Source: Asterias amurensis
Lineage: Eukaryota; Echinodermata; Asteroidea; Forcipulatida; Asteriidae
NCBI RefSeq assembly: GCF_032118995.1
Contig: NC_092661.1
Location: 14,739,506 to 14,803,505, forward strand
Direction of reading: 5' to 3'
Length of the DNA stretch: 64,000 nt
Part shown: positions 24,830-34,702 of the stretch, piece after piece
Position numbering within the stretch: position 1 is the first letter of the stretch
Layout of the letters: every line of letters starts with the position of its first letter
The notes under the pieces: generated by a model
Databases searched by the model: none
What the model was told of the DNA's origin: nothing
What the model saw: the letters and a program-made list of their open reading frames with translations, nothing else
Made by a program: the position numbers and the translations under genes

Positions 24830-25350
24830 TTAAAGGGAAAGGTTACCTCTGGTTTTTGGAACCTTTTTATAAAAATGTTGTGTATACAATACAAGAGAAA
24901 CTCTGTGTTGCAAACTGCTTACCAACCAAAAAGGAACTTAGTATCAAAAAATTGCAAAAAGATAGTTAGTGGCCTGACTTTTCGAAAACAGCATACAGAG
25001 TCTTTCTCGAAGGCTAATCTGATAAGGTGAACATTTAATTCCAAAAAGGTGGTCGAGTTGGGATATCGGCAACAATCTGGAGCGATTATGTCCACGCACG
25101 AAGAATAATCCGTAATTGGAATACCAGATCTGAAGGTTACTACTGTCAGTACGCTTCTAAGATTCACATTTTGGGTGATAAATTTAAAAACTCATAAATG
25201 TTTCCGTAATCACATTACTTCAAGTGAAATGATTCTCAACGTGCTTTATACCATTGAACGCCGCGGCCGTATGCCTTTTCTTCTAATAAAGTAAGCATTT
25301 ATTGCTTTAAATTTTAAGAGTGGGTACCACATATTTACCTTTCCCTTTGA
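24830..25350. repeat. degenerate TTAAAGGGAAAGG-ended element
   Basis: The left end TTAAAGGGAAAGGTTACCTC is mirrored about 500 bp later by ACCACATATTTACCTTTCCC then TTTGA. The interior does not match families A or B. The terminus resembles the AAGGGAAGG subfamily of A, so it is probably another TTAA-targeting non-autonomous element with a different body. Confidence 0.55.
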
Positions 25351-25454
25351 AAAGGGGATGCCACTTGCTCATTTGTTAGTATACTTTATACAACCATTTC
25401 AGATTTTGTGCTTAGACAAACAAACACGATGATTAATTGAAACAATGGAACGTG

Positions 25455-25828
25455 TTAAAGCCATTGGACCCTTTCGGTAAACAGTGCTGTCCAAGGCCCA
25501 CACTTTGTGTACCACAACTTTTATATATCAAATAACAAACCTGTGAAAATTTAGGCTCAATCGGTCATCGGAGTCGGTAGAAAACAACGTAAAAACCCAC
25601 CCTTGTTTCCGCGCGTTTCGCCGTGTCATGACATGTGTTTAAAATAAATCCGTAATTCTCGTTAACGAGAATATATATTGTTTGGCTGTTTTCTCAAAAA
25701 GTAAAGCATTTCATGGAGTAAATATTTCAAGAGAAGTCTTTCACCATTGCCTTCTGTAAACCCTGTAAGTTATTTGTAAATCTGTGAATTTTTTTTTTTT
25801 CTGAACCGAAAGGGTCCAATGGCTTTAA
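25455..25828. repeat. family B MITE
   Basis: TTAA at both ends. Inverted termini AGCCATTGGACCCTTTCGG and CCGAAAGGGTCCAATGGCTT. The interior has CCACACTTTGTGTACCACAA, CCCACCCTTGTTTCCGCGCG and TTTTCTCAAAAAGTAAAGCA then TTTCATGG. It shares the central GTGAAAATTTAGGCTCAATC block with family A, but the ends and second half differ. Confidence 0.88.
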
Positions 25829-26345
25829 CGGCACTGGACACCTTTGGTAATTATCAAAGACCATTCTTCTTACTTGGTGTATCTCAACATACGCATAAAA
25901 TAACAAACCGGTGGAAATTGGAAGTCAATTGGTGGTCGAAGTTGCGAGAGAATAATGGAAGAAAACCGTTGTGTGTGCTTTCAGATTCCTGAATTCGAGA
26001 CCTAATATTTTCGTGTGAAATAACTTCTTTCTCAAAAACTCTGTTTCTTCAGAGGGAGCCGTTTCTCACAATGTTTTATACTTTCAACAGCTCTCCGCTG
26101 CTCGTTACCAACTAAGCTGTTAAGGTCCGGTCACAAAGGCCCCGATAACGAGAACGATAACGAGAACGATAACGAGAACGATAAAGATGCACGCCCTCGG
26201 TTGGTTGAAATGCTCCACGCATAATACGCCCACGCTCATTCAACCAATCGAGGGCGTGCATTTTTATCGTTTTCGTTATCGTTCTCGTGTGACCGGGCCT
26301 TTATGCTAACAATTTTTTGGAATAATTAACAAAATTGCATTATGG
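25829..26345. repeat. family A MITE split by a nested element
   Basis: It begins GCACTGGACACCTTTGGTAA directly after the B copy, runs through CAGAGGGAGCCGTTTCTCAC to TCGTTACCAACTAAGCTG, is interrupted by a 178-bp insertion, and resumes with TGCTAACAATTTTTTGGAAT. The outer terminus is decayed. The A element was therefore in place before the inner insertion. Confidence 0.8.
26123..26300. repeat. 178-bp hairpin MITE nested in family A copy, TTA target duplication
   Basis: Ends AGGTCCGGTCACAAAGGCCC and GTGTGACCGGGCCT are inverted. The arms contain three CGATAACGAGAA repeats against TTCGTTATCGTTCTCG, then GATGCACGCCCTCGGTTGG against CCAATCGAGGGCGTGCAT. TTA flanks both sides (26120-26122 and 26301-26303), the 3-bp duplication typical of PIF/Harbinger-type elements. 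Confidence 0.88.
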
Positions 26346-27340
26346 ATAAATATTAACATGTTGGGATTTACCATAACCGATCTGCGATAAGCAGCCTATT
26401 TCACTGTCATACAATAAATATAAAAGCAATTTTACCTCGTCTGTTGTAAACTTCAATCAACTGCACTTTGAGGCGTTCTAATTTAAATAGCTATTATATT
26501 CAATTTGAATATGACATTCTTTTTAAGTCGGGCGATGTCGGCATCCAATTAATTAGCAGAGCAGACGCAACTATGAATAATTAATTTATGCAAAAAACTG
26601 ACGAGATATTGAAAGCTTTTCGAGTGGGTTGTTAATGGCTTTATTCTCTTAATCGCATGACAAAGGGAGCATTAATATTTAACACGTCATGAAGTGCAAA
26701 CTAATGACTGTTTTAAAGAGCTTTTTGCAAAAAAAAAAAAAAAATAGAGTGCAGCGACGATTAGATTGATCGCCTTTTGTTTGGGAAATGACGCAGAAGA
26801 TGTATTTGTTTTGTTTTGATGGGTGAGAACAAACAAAAGTCGGTATCTTTTCGTGAACACAAACAAAAAACCCACACAGTCACTCCTTTATGTTACTTTG
26901 TGCCAATTCTCACTGGATTCATTGGCAATTATTCAAACACAAAGCCTGAGGGCTGTCCCCCCAATCTACTCCAACCCATTTAAAGATGCACTTTAGTATT
27001 TGATGAGTTTTTGGGGCCATACTTTTGAGAGCTCTTCAGTCCATTTATCAATATCATTGTTTGTTGAGAAACAATTTCGGAGCCGTTGAAGGAGAGCTTC
27101 TAATAGTTTACCTCGAGGCTGTACTTATACTTGATTTACAAATTCATCTTATGACAAACACACAGTCGTCGACTCATCAATTAAGACATTCATATCTTTA
27201 ATTGTTTTTATTTTGAGGGTGAAACTCAACTATTATTTATAATGGTTTCCATTTTAAAAGTTATAGTACTTCACTGTAAATGGTTAATGCATTGGTAAAC
27301 AATTTGCACCACTCTATTTGCGAGATATAAACGAAAAGTA
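26346..27340. other. no supported gene
   Basis: AT-rich sequence with a poly-A run near 26730. Short frames have no domain or splice support. No further repeats were recognised. Confidence 0.4.
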
Positions 27341-27345
27341 CACAC

Positions 27346-27710
27346 TTCAAAGCACTGGAAACGTTTGGTAATTGTCAAAGACCAGTATTCTCACTTGGTT
27401 TATCCCATCATAATGCATAACATAACAAATCAATGGGAGTCTGGGCTCAATTGGTCATCAAATTTGCAATTATATAAAAAAAATTAAAAAAAATAAAAAC
27501 CTTGGTGCATTACTTTGTGTGCTTTCAAATGCATAATACAAGGCTTCAGCTGAAATCTTTAAATTTGTGAGTGAGAAATTTCCTCTTTCTAAAAAACTAC
27601 GTTACTTCAGAGGGACCTGTTTCTCACAATGTTAAACAGCTCTCCAATGCTCGTTCCCAAGAAGTTCCTATATGCTATTGAGTAATTACTAATAGGGTCC
27701 ATGCCTTTAA
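27346..27710. repeat. family A MITE, short subfamily
   Basis: It opens AGCACTGGAAACGTTTGGTA and ends AATTACTAATAGGGTCCATG with CCTTTAA. The centre contains AAGGCTTCAGCTGAAATC, the marker of the GCTTCAGGCC subfamily, in place of the long palindrome. Moderately diverged. Confidence 0.75.
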
Positions 27711-28086
27711 GTAAATATTTATAACGAGCCCAAATTATTTTGTAAATGAATGCTAATGTATGTGCTTGATGGCTGTAAAGGTGCTATGGGATCCCGCATG
27801 ACGTTTTTTTTCATGTCTTCGCTATTAAAGCGTGCCACCAAATTTGATCTGATTTCTTTTCTTCCGTCAAATATTGGTTGTGTTGTGTATTAATTGAGAA
27901 CTTGATTTATTTTATTATTTTATTAACCTTTCCTATAAGAACCTAAATATATTTAGGAATGTGGGTCTCGAGGCCCAACTTATTATAGACTTGATTCAAG
28001 TCCCATTCTCGTGCGAGGGGTCCCTATAAGCATACCCGCCGTCAAAATATAGCTATTGCGGTCCAGTTTGGGGAATGCAGAGCATC

Positions 28087-28212
28087 ATAAAACAATAGTT
28101 TTCTGGCGATGGTACGGGATTGGGACTTGAGTCACGTCTACACTTAGTATAAAACAATAGTTTTCTGGCGATAGTACGGGATCGGGACTTGAGTCAAGTC
28201 TGCACTTATTAA
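28087..28212. repeat. tandem duplication of about 63 bp
   Basis: Two consecutive copies of ATAAAACAATAGTTTTCTGG followed by CGATGGTACGGGATTGGGAC then TTGAGTCACGTCTACACTTA. An inverted relative (GACTTGATTCAAGTCCCATT) lies just upstream at about 27988, so the whole is probably an inverted-repeat element with one arm duplicated. Confidence 0.7.
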
Positions 28213-28392
28213 AGAACCCTTGCCCAACAGCCCCAGTTCCCTTGCACTATGCTTTCATTAGATGCTTGATTAATGCTTCAGACCTGAAGCCTTTCTGAGA
28301 TTCAAAATGTGTGGGTTGAAAATTACAAACTCTTTCTGAAATGTATTAGCACGATAAACGACTGGATGGGCGTGGTCAGCAGCATCGGTGCC

Positions 28393-28573
28393 GAATAGAC
28401 CTTTATCATGGTGTGGTCATCTTGATTTTACTCCATTCCCAACTCATTGTAACCAAACTGAGGCTGGGCGAAATAATAGCCTGGTGCTATGCGCAATGAA
28501 TGTTAGCATTCATTACTGTTATTGGAAACAGGGAACATGACCAAGATGGTGACAGCGTGATAAAGGTCTATTC
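28393..28573. repeat. hairpin MITE with GAATAGACCTTTATCA ends
   Basis: Left end GAATAGACCTTTATCATG, right end GTGATAAAGGTCTATTC. Both arms continue (GGTCATCTTGATTTTACTCC against GAACATGACCAAGATGG). About 181 bp, non-coding. Confidence 0.75.
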
Positions 28574-28754
28574 AGGGAGAGACCAATGATTTGCAAACAG
28601 GGGATAAATCTAACAACTTTGCCGCGCGTAGAACCTGTATACGAACCACCCAGAGTTATCAGCAGATTTCAATTGCTGTATAGATAGATGCTTCTCAGTT
28701 TGTTAGGACAGTGTTGATCAAAATCAGTATAGATTTTAATCATATCAGTCCAAC

Positions 28755-29236
28755 TTAAAGTCACCTGGAAATATATATATATATTTTTTCAAACATAAGA
28801 GTATATGCTTACGAACAATAAAACAATTTTTTTTGTAATTGTTTGTCACGATTTATATGTTTAAAAAATATATAAAGTTGTTTGGTCAAGTCGTGAGTTG
28901 GTACATTTCAAAAAGTGTTTTTCTGCATTCAGCAGCAATACACCTGGCCGGAAAAAAAAGATTTTTTATTTTTTTTGAAACGTACAAACTCACGATTTGG
29001 TCCGTACATGTACTTTGCAATTGTGTTTACTCTACGCATTACAGGCAAAGTCTGCCTCGATTGACGTCACGAACAGCGCCCTCTCGGGTCGGGGTCTACT
29101 CTTAAATTTGTAAATAACATAAGAACTGATTTTTTTAAACCTTAGCTAACTGTTTATTCACATTCCACTCATCAAAACACATATATTAGTGACAAAAGCT
29201 TTATTTTGAAAAAATACCACTTCCAGGTGACTTTAA
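28755..29236. repeat. 482-bp TTAA-bounded element
   Basis: The ends TTAAAGTCACCTGGAAATAT and ACCACTTCCAGGTGACTTTA are inverted, with TTAA at both borders. Sub-terminal TTTTTTCAAA and TTTTGAAAAAA also pair. The interior contains ACAGCGCCCTCTCGGGTCGG. It has no transposase, so it is non-autonomous. Confidence 0.8.
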
Positions 29237-29261
29237 TTTTTATTCTCAGGAAATCAAATCA

Positions 29262-29649
29262 TTAAAGGCAGTGGACACTATTGGTAATTATTCAAAATAA
29301 TTATTAGCATAAAACCTTTCTTGGTGACTAGTAATGGGGAGAGGTTGATGGTATAAAACATTGTGAAAAACGGCTCCCTTTGAAGTGCCATAGTTTTTGA
29401 GAAAGAAGTAATTTTCCACGAATTTGATTTCGAGACCTCAGATTTAGAACTTGAGGTCTCGAAATCAACCATCTAAACGCACACAACTTCGTGTGACAAG
29501 GGTGTTTTTTTCTTTCATTTTTATCTCGCAACTTCGATGACCGATTGAGCTCAAATTTTCACAAGTTTGTTATTTTATGCATAATGTTAAGATACACCAA
29601 CTGTGAAGGCTGGTCGTTGACAATTACCAATAGTGTCCAGTGTATTTAA
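29262..29649. repeat. family A MITE, long subfamily
   Basis: TTAA at 29262-29265 and 29646-29649. It carries the internal palindrome GAGACCTCAGATTTAGAACT then TGAGGTCTC. The right TTAA also serves as the left border of the next copy. Confidence 0.9.
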
Positions 29650-30006
29650 AAGGAAGGTGCACGTTTGGTAATTACTCAACACAAGTATTAACTTAAAAAC
29701 TGACTTGGTAACGAGCTGTTGATAGTATAAAACATTGTGAGAAACGGCTCCCTCTGGAGTAGCTCAGATTTTGAGAAAGAGTTAATTTCTCACTAAAGTA
29801 ACTAAAGACTTCTATAGCCAGAAGTCTTTTATTCCTATCTGAAAGCTCACAAATTCGTCCAACAAGGTTTTTTTTTCTTTCATCATTTTCTCGCAACTTC
29901 GATGACCAGTTGAGCTCAAATTTCCACAGGCTTGTTATTTTATGCTTATGTTGGGATACACCAAGTGAGAACTTGGACAATTACCAAATGAGTTCAGTGC
30001 CCTTGA
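29646..30006. repeat. family A MITE, AAGGAAGGTGCAC-ended subfamily
   Basis: It begins at the shared TTAA with AAGGAAGGTGCACGTTTGG and ends GACAATTACCAAATGAGTTC then AGTGCCCTTGAA. It carries AGAAGTCTTTTATTCCTATC, the marker also seen in the copy at 3625. Confidence 0.82.
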
Positions 30007-30165
30007 ATGATCTCCAGTGGAGCAAGACTGTCCACTTCAAACGAAATGTTAATAACAGAACACAAGTTGTTTTCTTTTGCTGAAAAGTTTCCGCTACAAT
30101 ATGAAACCAAAGCGGCAGTGGGCGGCCAGACTGGAGTGCGATTCCTCTGACGATTGTCAACAATC

Positions 30166-30515
30166 TTAAAGGCACTGGACACGTTTGGTAATTGTTAAAG
30201 ACCAGTATTCCCACTTGGTGTATTCCAATATATTATACACAAAATACAAAACCTGTGAACATTAATTGGACTCACTTTAATATCGCAGTTGCAAGAAAAT
30301 AGGTGGTGCATAATAAAAAGGCTTCAGGCCTGACGTTTAACTGTTATAGTTTTAGTGAGAAATTACCTCTTTCTCAAAAACTACGTTACTTCAGAGGGAG
30401 CCGTTTATCACAATCTTTTATACTATCAACATCTCTCCATTGCTCGTTACCAAGTAAGGTTTTATGCTAACAATTGTTTCGAGTACTTATTACCAACAGT
30501 GTCCACTGCCTTTAA
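30166..30515. repeat. family A MITE, GCTTCAGGCC subfamily
   Basis: TTAA-bounded. Ends AGGCACTGGACACGTTTGG and ACCAACAGTGTCCACTGCC. The centre has AGGCTTCAGGCCTGACG. It is the fourth TTAA element in 1.8 kb. Confidence 0.85.
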
Positions 30516-30764
30516 CCTATACAATGAGCAACTTATGGTATCTGAAATAGCTCAGAAGTCTGACAAGTTAGTACTGTAGACAAGAATGCTTGCTGTAAAA
30601 CAGTGCCGCCTAGTTTAACCCTTCTGCGCGGTAAAGTGTTCTGTGTTCTTAAACGTATAAACTATCATGTTAACAACCATCAAACCATATGAACAAGGGA
30701 GCGTTTCTTGGTCTTTGGTCAAACTGGGCATCTAATGCGGACACAAGTAACTCCGGTACGTTTT

Positions 30765-30945
30765 CAGCATAATACTGACGTGTTTTTCCACACGTGGCAT
30801 GCATTTTACACGACACACGGGACCTACGGCTTTTCGTTCCACCCGAAGGACGAAGCAATAATTGTTAAATGTCTTAGTCAAGGACACTTGATGTCAAGAC
30901 TGGAACTCGAACCCACACTCTGCTGATCAGAAACACAATGGCCCA
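30765..30945 (-). mobile_element. tRNA-Leu-like SINE (family I), truncated
   Basis: On the minus strand the B box (GGTTCGAGTTCC) is followed by AGTCTTGACATCAAGTGTCC then TTGACTAAGACATTT, ending in the CCCGTGTGTCGTGTAAAATG region. The A-box head is lost. Just after it, 30943-31115 has a diverged TTTCCTAAAGGCTGTAAGCA relative of hairpin family D. Confidence 0.6.
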
Positions 30946-31212
30946 ATTTCCTAAAGGCTGTAAGCACAAAACAAACTTGCTAAACACAGAACAAAAGTAT
31001 TGCTTAACAGAAACTGGTTACCAGCCAAAATCACATTAAGTTTACAATGCTGGGACTGGCCAGGACTGCTAAGCATTATTTCCTGCTAAGAAACAGCTTT
31101 ATGCAATTGGGCAAATATTATATAGCCTGGTGCGCTACACTGCTCGGCCAGGACGCGCAATAAGTGACTTGCTCGGGTAATTCTAACCGTCTGGTTCGAA
31201 TCCAACACGAAT

Positions 31213-31500
31213 TTAACGGCGGGCTTTGACCACGCCATTCTTTATGCAACTGTATCCTGTTTTAGTTTGAAGTAAAAAGTACAATAATAACAACTGCATT
31301 TCTATAGAGCCTAACACCTCCAGAAGAAAGTCTTTGTGGGCGACAAGAGGAACACAAGAATATGTGTACGATGAATTGAACAGAAATGTTTTGAGAAGAG
31401 TCTTGAAACTTGAGATAGTTGAAGCTTGTTCGATGTGTAGAGGGAGATTGTCCATAAATGGGGTGCCGCAAATTGAAAACAACGTTGACCATTATTTCGA
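31213..31500 (-). mobile_element. LINE 3' end fragment
   Basis: A minus-strand frame reads GTPFMDNLPLHIEQAS then TISSFKTLLKTFLFNSSY, the characteristic last segment of a CR1/L2-type reverse transcriptase ORF (LWNxLPLHIR...SSFKxxLKTxLF). The 3' flank ends with TCTATAGAAATGCAGTTG-type sequence. It is a second, independent LINE tail, in the opposite orientation to the one at 2630. Confidence 0.6.
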
Positions 31501-31559
31501 GGACATCTATAGGCCTTTAGTACAATAAAGTTGACAATAAAGTTAGCGTACAGGGCATG

Positions 31560-33035
31560 AAATCTTGTTACACGTTTTGGCCTAGAGAATGTGAAAGCTT
31601 TTTGGTACCACTCAACTCAAGCAAATAAATTATTTTCTTGTCAATTAATTAATGTTTTTTTTTGCAAGCACTCTTCTCCTCTCAGAAAACTTTGTTGTAT
31701 CTAGCTCAGTAGATCAACACTATATCACAGATCAGTTGCACACTAACAAAACAATAAGCAAATGCAAATGGAAACAATAAATATTCAAAACCGAATTATA
31801 GCTTTTCTCTCAAACCACAGAGCAAGGAACAGCTCAAACCGAGGTTGAGAGGGTAATGGTCAGTGCTCCCTTTATTGGGATTATCTATTATTGCTTTGCC
31901 AAAAGGGGGACACGTTAGACAAGGACGGTGTCTGATATTGATTCAAGGGGGTGATGCAAACTCGATTTACAGCCCTCTCTCTTTGTTGTTTTTTGTCCAT
32001 TTCAAAACTGACAATTTAAAAGAAAAAAATGCTGGCCTTACCTTTTTGCGATGCAAATGTCTACTCCTCAGTGGCTGTGACGTAGTTTGGAAGCTTCAAG
32101 AATCGTTGGGCTGCGTTGTCTGCTGTTTGAGATCGGGAGATGGAATGTAATGCGATAGAGTTATATTCAGTGAGTGACATTGATATCGACTGTCTGTTGG
32201 TTCTATAGGCTCGGTGTGTGATGAGGGGGGCCTTGAAGTGATACCGTCACACCGTTCGAGACCAATCAAAGAGAGCCTCTCGGTCATGTGAGGTGGTTAC
32301 CGCTTCGTCCCGACCAATGAGAGAGGTTGACACTTTCGCTGATGAATATCATGAAGCACAGAATGTGTGAGAGTTTACCTCTGCGCTTACGAGTTGATCT
32401 GCTGTCAGTGATTATGCTCTATGAATAAACATGAGGTTGTGTGTAATCGTTACCACTGGCGCTATGCGGATAGGCGACTTGTGCAGGTCTATAAATCATG
32501 AATAAGCATGAGGAGATGGCAGTGATCAACCAATTAAGGTATTGACAATGCATAGCTGACCCGTCAAAAATAATTAATGATTCAATAAGTAGCTAAACAA
32601 AAAAGACTCTGGCAATTCAACCATGCATACAAAGCCTCATTTCTGCTCTGCCGTTGAGTGGCCTTTTAGTGCATTTATTAATAATTGGAAATAAAACAAA
32701 AGGAGTTTTCCAGCTTAGCCTTTGGCAGCTTATTTTTAAATAATTAAAGTATATCTGGCGCCAATTACCTCGGGGAAATGTCTTTAGAAATCCTGGTTTA
32801 TCTACCAATTTCAACTGTAGTCTAATGCCATTACATAGACATAACTCACTATACTATACCTTCCTATAAAGGATTAGGAAAACATAGTCAAGCTGCCCAA
32901 GGACTTCATGGCGTTGTTATTCAATTAATTCATTCATTCTGGCTTACAAAAAAAAATACAATTCAATACAAAAAATGCGAGACAAAGAGTTACGAACAAC
33001 AAAATCAAACAGAGTATAGTTAATTTTGGATGTGG
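31560..33035. other. no supported gene
   Basis: I see no exon with consistent splice sites. A 95-codon frame at 31863-32150 lacks any recognisable domain. Positions 32140-32500 contain several GAATAAACATGAGG-like words but no clear array. Confidence 0.4.
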
Positions 33036-33037
33036 AT

Positions 33038-33105
33038 TGCGGACACGTACTTACTCAATCAAAATAATTGTTAGCATACAAACTTATTGCGACCACGATC
33101 ACGGT
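33038..33105 (-). pseudogene. tRNA-His remnant fused to a family A MITE end
   Basis: The array's left edge contains TTATTGCGACCAC joined directly to GATCACGG (33086-33105). This is tRNA-His with about 24 bp removed, including most of the anticodon arm and all of the D arm. To its left, CGGACACGTACTTACTCAAT with AATTGTTAGCATACAAAC looks like the first 45 bp of a family A MITE. The array therefore begins at a junction with a truncated MITE. Confidence 0.7.
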
Positions 33106-33209
33106 AAGCTACTTGGCCGTACGGCTGACATTGTCTTCTTTTTGTAGGTTTAGTTTGTTAAATTGAATAAAGATTTTGTATTAAAAAAGGGATAGTAAAA
33201 TAAAGTTTG

Positions 33210-33281
33210 TGCCGTGACCAGGATTCGAACCTGGGTTATTGCGACCACAACGCAATGTCCTAACCACTAGACGATCACGGC
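33210..33281 (-). tRNA. tRNA-His (GTG), copy 1
   Basis: 72 nt. On the minus strand the acceptor is GCCGTGA paired with TCACGGC, the D arm carries TCTAGTGGTTAGGA (A box), the anticodon stem-loop is TTGCG-TTGTGGT-CGCAA with anticodon GTG, and the T arm is CCAGG-TTCGAAT-CCTGG (B box). No intron; discriminator A. Cytosolic histidine tRNA; in eukaryotes the extra 5' G is added after transcription. Confidence 0.96.
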
Positions 33282-33386
33282 AAACTACTTGACCGTACGG
33301 CTGACATTGGTCTTCAATTTACAGGTTTAGTTTGTTAAATTGAATAAAGATTGTGTATTAAAAAAGGGATAGTAAAATAAAGTTTG

Positions 33387-33458
33387 TGCCGTGACCAGGA
33401 TTCGAACCTGGGTTATTGCGACCACAACGCAATGTCCTAACCACTAGACGATCACGGC
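33387..33458 (-). tRNA. tRNA-His (GTG), copy 2
   Basis: Identical over the 72 nt to copy 1. All stems pair, the anticodon is GTG and both internal promoter boxes are intact. It is followed on the minus strand by TTTATTTTACTATCCCTTTT, a good terminator region. Confidence 0.96.
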
Positions 33459-33583
33459 AAGCTACTTGACCGTGCGGCTGACATTGGTCTTCGTTTTGCA
33501 GGTTTGGTTTGTTTATTTAAAGAAAAAACAGATATATGTAAAAAAGAGAAGAATTTATAAACCAGGAAACAAAATAAAGTGTG

Positions 33584-33655
33584 TGCCATGACCAGGACTC
33601 GAACCTGGGTTATTGCGACCACAACGCAATGTCCTAACCACTAGACGATCACGGC
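33584..33655 (-). tRNA. tRNA-His (GTG), copy 3, two substitutions
   Basis: It differs from the consensus at two sites. One acceptor-stem base change gives a G-U wobble (3' strand TCATGGC). One T-loop base changes TTCGAATCC to TTCGAGTCC. The anticodon and the other stems are intact. Its spacer is the most diverged of the intact copies and 20 bp longer (197-bp step). Probably functional. Confidence 0.9.
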
Positions 33656-33755
33656 AAACTACTTGACCGTACAGCTGACATTGTCTACTTTTTTAGCGTT
33701 TAGTTTGTTAATATCTATGAAGTTTTTATATTAAAAAAGGGAAAAATAAAGTTTG

Positions 33756-33827
33756 TGCCGTGACCAGGATTCGAACCTGGGTTATTGCGACCACAACGCA
33801 ATGTCCTAACCACTAGACGATCACGGC
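33756..33827 (-). tRNA. tRNA-His (GTG), copy 4
   Basis: Identical to the consensus copy across all 72 nt. The spacer on its 3' side is slightly shortened (172-bp step) but keeps an A-rich plus-strand run that reads as T-rich terminator on the minus strand. Confidence 0.95.
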
Positions 33828-33932
33828 AAACTACTTGACCGAACGGCTGACATTGGTCTTCGTTTTACAGGTTTAGTTTGTTAAATTGAATAAAGATTTT
33901 GTATTAAAACAGGGAAATTAAAATAAAGTGTG

Positions 33933-34004
33933 TGCCGTGACCAGGATTCGAACCTGGGTTATTGCGACCACAACGCAATGTCCTAACCACTAGACGATCA
34001 CGGC
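33933..34004 (-). tRNA. tRNA-His (GTG), copy 5
   Basis: Consensus sequence with GTG anticodon and intact A and B boxes. Exactly 177 bp from copies 4 and 6. Confidence 0.96.
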
Positions 34005-34109
34005 AAACTACTTGACCGAACGGCTGACATTGGTCTTCGTTTTACAGGTTTAGTTTGTTAAATTGAATAAAGATTTTGTATTAAAAAAGGGATAGTAAAA
34101 TAAAGTTCG

Positions 34110-34181
34110 TGCCGTGACCAGGATTCGAACCTGGGTTTATGCGACCACAACGCAATGTCCTAACCACTAGACGATCACGGC
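34110..34181 (-). tRNA. tRNA-His (GTG), copy 6, anticodon-stem variant
   Basis: The plus-strand segment reads GGGTTTATGCGACC instead of GGGTTATTGCGACC, so the outermost anticodon-stem pair (27-43) becomes a mismatch and the variable loop starts AAACC. The anticodon, T arm, D arm and acceptor are intact. Possibly still functional. Confidence 0.85.
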
Positions 34182-34286
34182 AAACTGCTTGACCGTACGG
34201 CTGACATTGGTCTTCCTTTTACAGGTTTAGTTTGTTAAATTGAATAAAGATTTTGTATTAAAAAAGGGAAATTAAAATAAAGTGTG

Positions 34287-34358
34287 TGCCGTGACCAGGA
34301 TTCGAACCTGGGTTATTGCGACCACAACGCAATGTCCTAACCACTAGACGATCACGGC
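34287..34358 (-). tRNA. tRNA-His (GTG), copy 7
   Basis: Consensus over all 72 nt, all stems paired, with a T-rich terminator downstream on the minus strand. Confidence 0.96.
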
Positions 34359-34462
34359 AAACTACTTGACCGTACAGCTGACATTGTCTTCTTTTTGTAG
34401 GTTTAGTTTATTTAATTGAAAACCGATTTTATATTAAAAAAGGGAAATTAAAATAAAGTGTG

Positions 34463-34534
34463 TGCCGTGACTAGGATTCGAACCTGGGTTATTGCGACCA
34501 CAACGCAATGTCCTAACCACTAGACGATCACGGC
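34463..34534 (-). tRNA. tRNA-His (GTG), copy 8, T-stem variant
   Basis: One change in the T stem (3' strand CCTAG instead of CCTGG) leaves a C-A mismatch beside the B box. The anticodon arm and acceptor are unchanged. Probably weaker, but still recognisable as a tRNA gene. Confidence 0.85.
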
Positions 34535-34640
34535 AAGCTACTTGACCGTACGGTTGGTCTTCGTTTTGCAGGTTTAGCTTGTTTAGTTGGACAAAAATGA
34601 TGTCTACAATGTAAATTTACAAAAACAATAAGACAATGTG

Positions 34641-34702
34641 TGCCGTGACCAGGATTCGAACCTGGGTTATTTCGACTTGGGTAACCACTAGACGATCACG
34701 GC
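34641..34702 (-). pseudogene. tRNA-His pseudogene at the right edge of the array
   Basis: The acceptor, T arm and part of the D arm are kept, but only 62 nt separate the ends. The segment that should hold the anticodon stem-loop reads TTATTTCGACTTGGGTAACC on the plus strand, so the GTG anticodon is gone. The spacer beyond it is also diverged. Edge decay is typical of arrays homogenised by unequal exchange. Confidence 0.9.
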
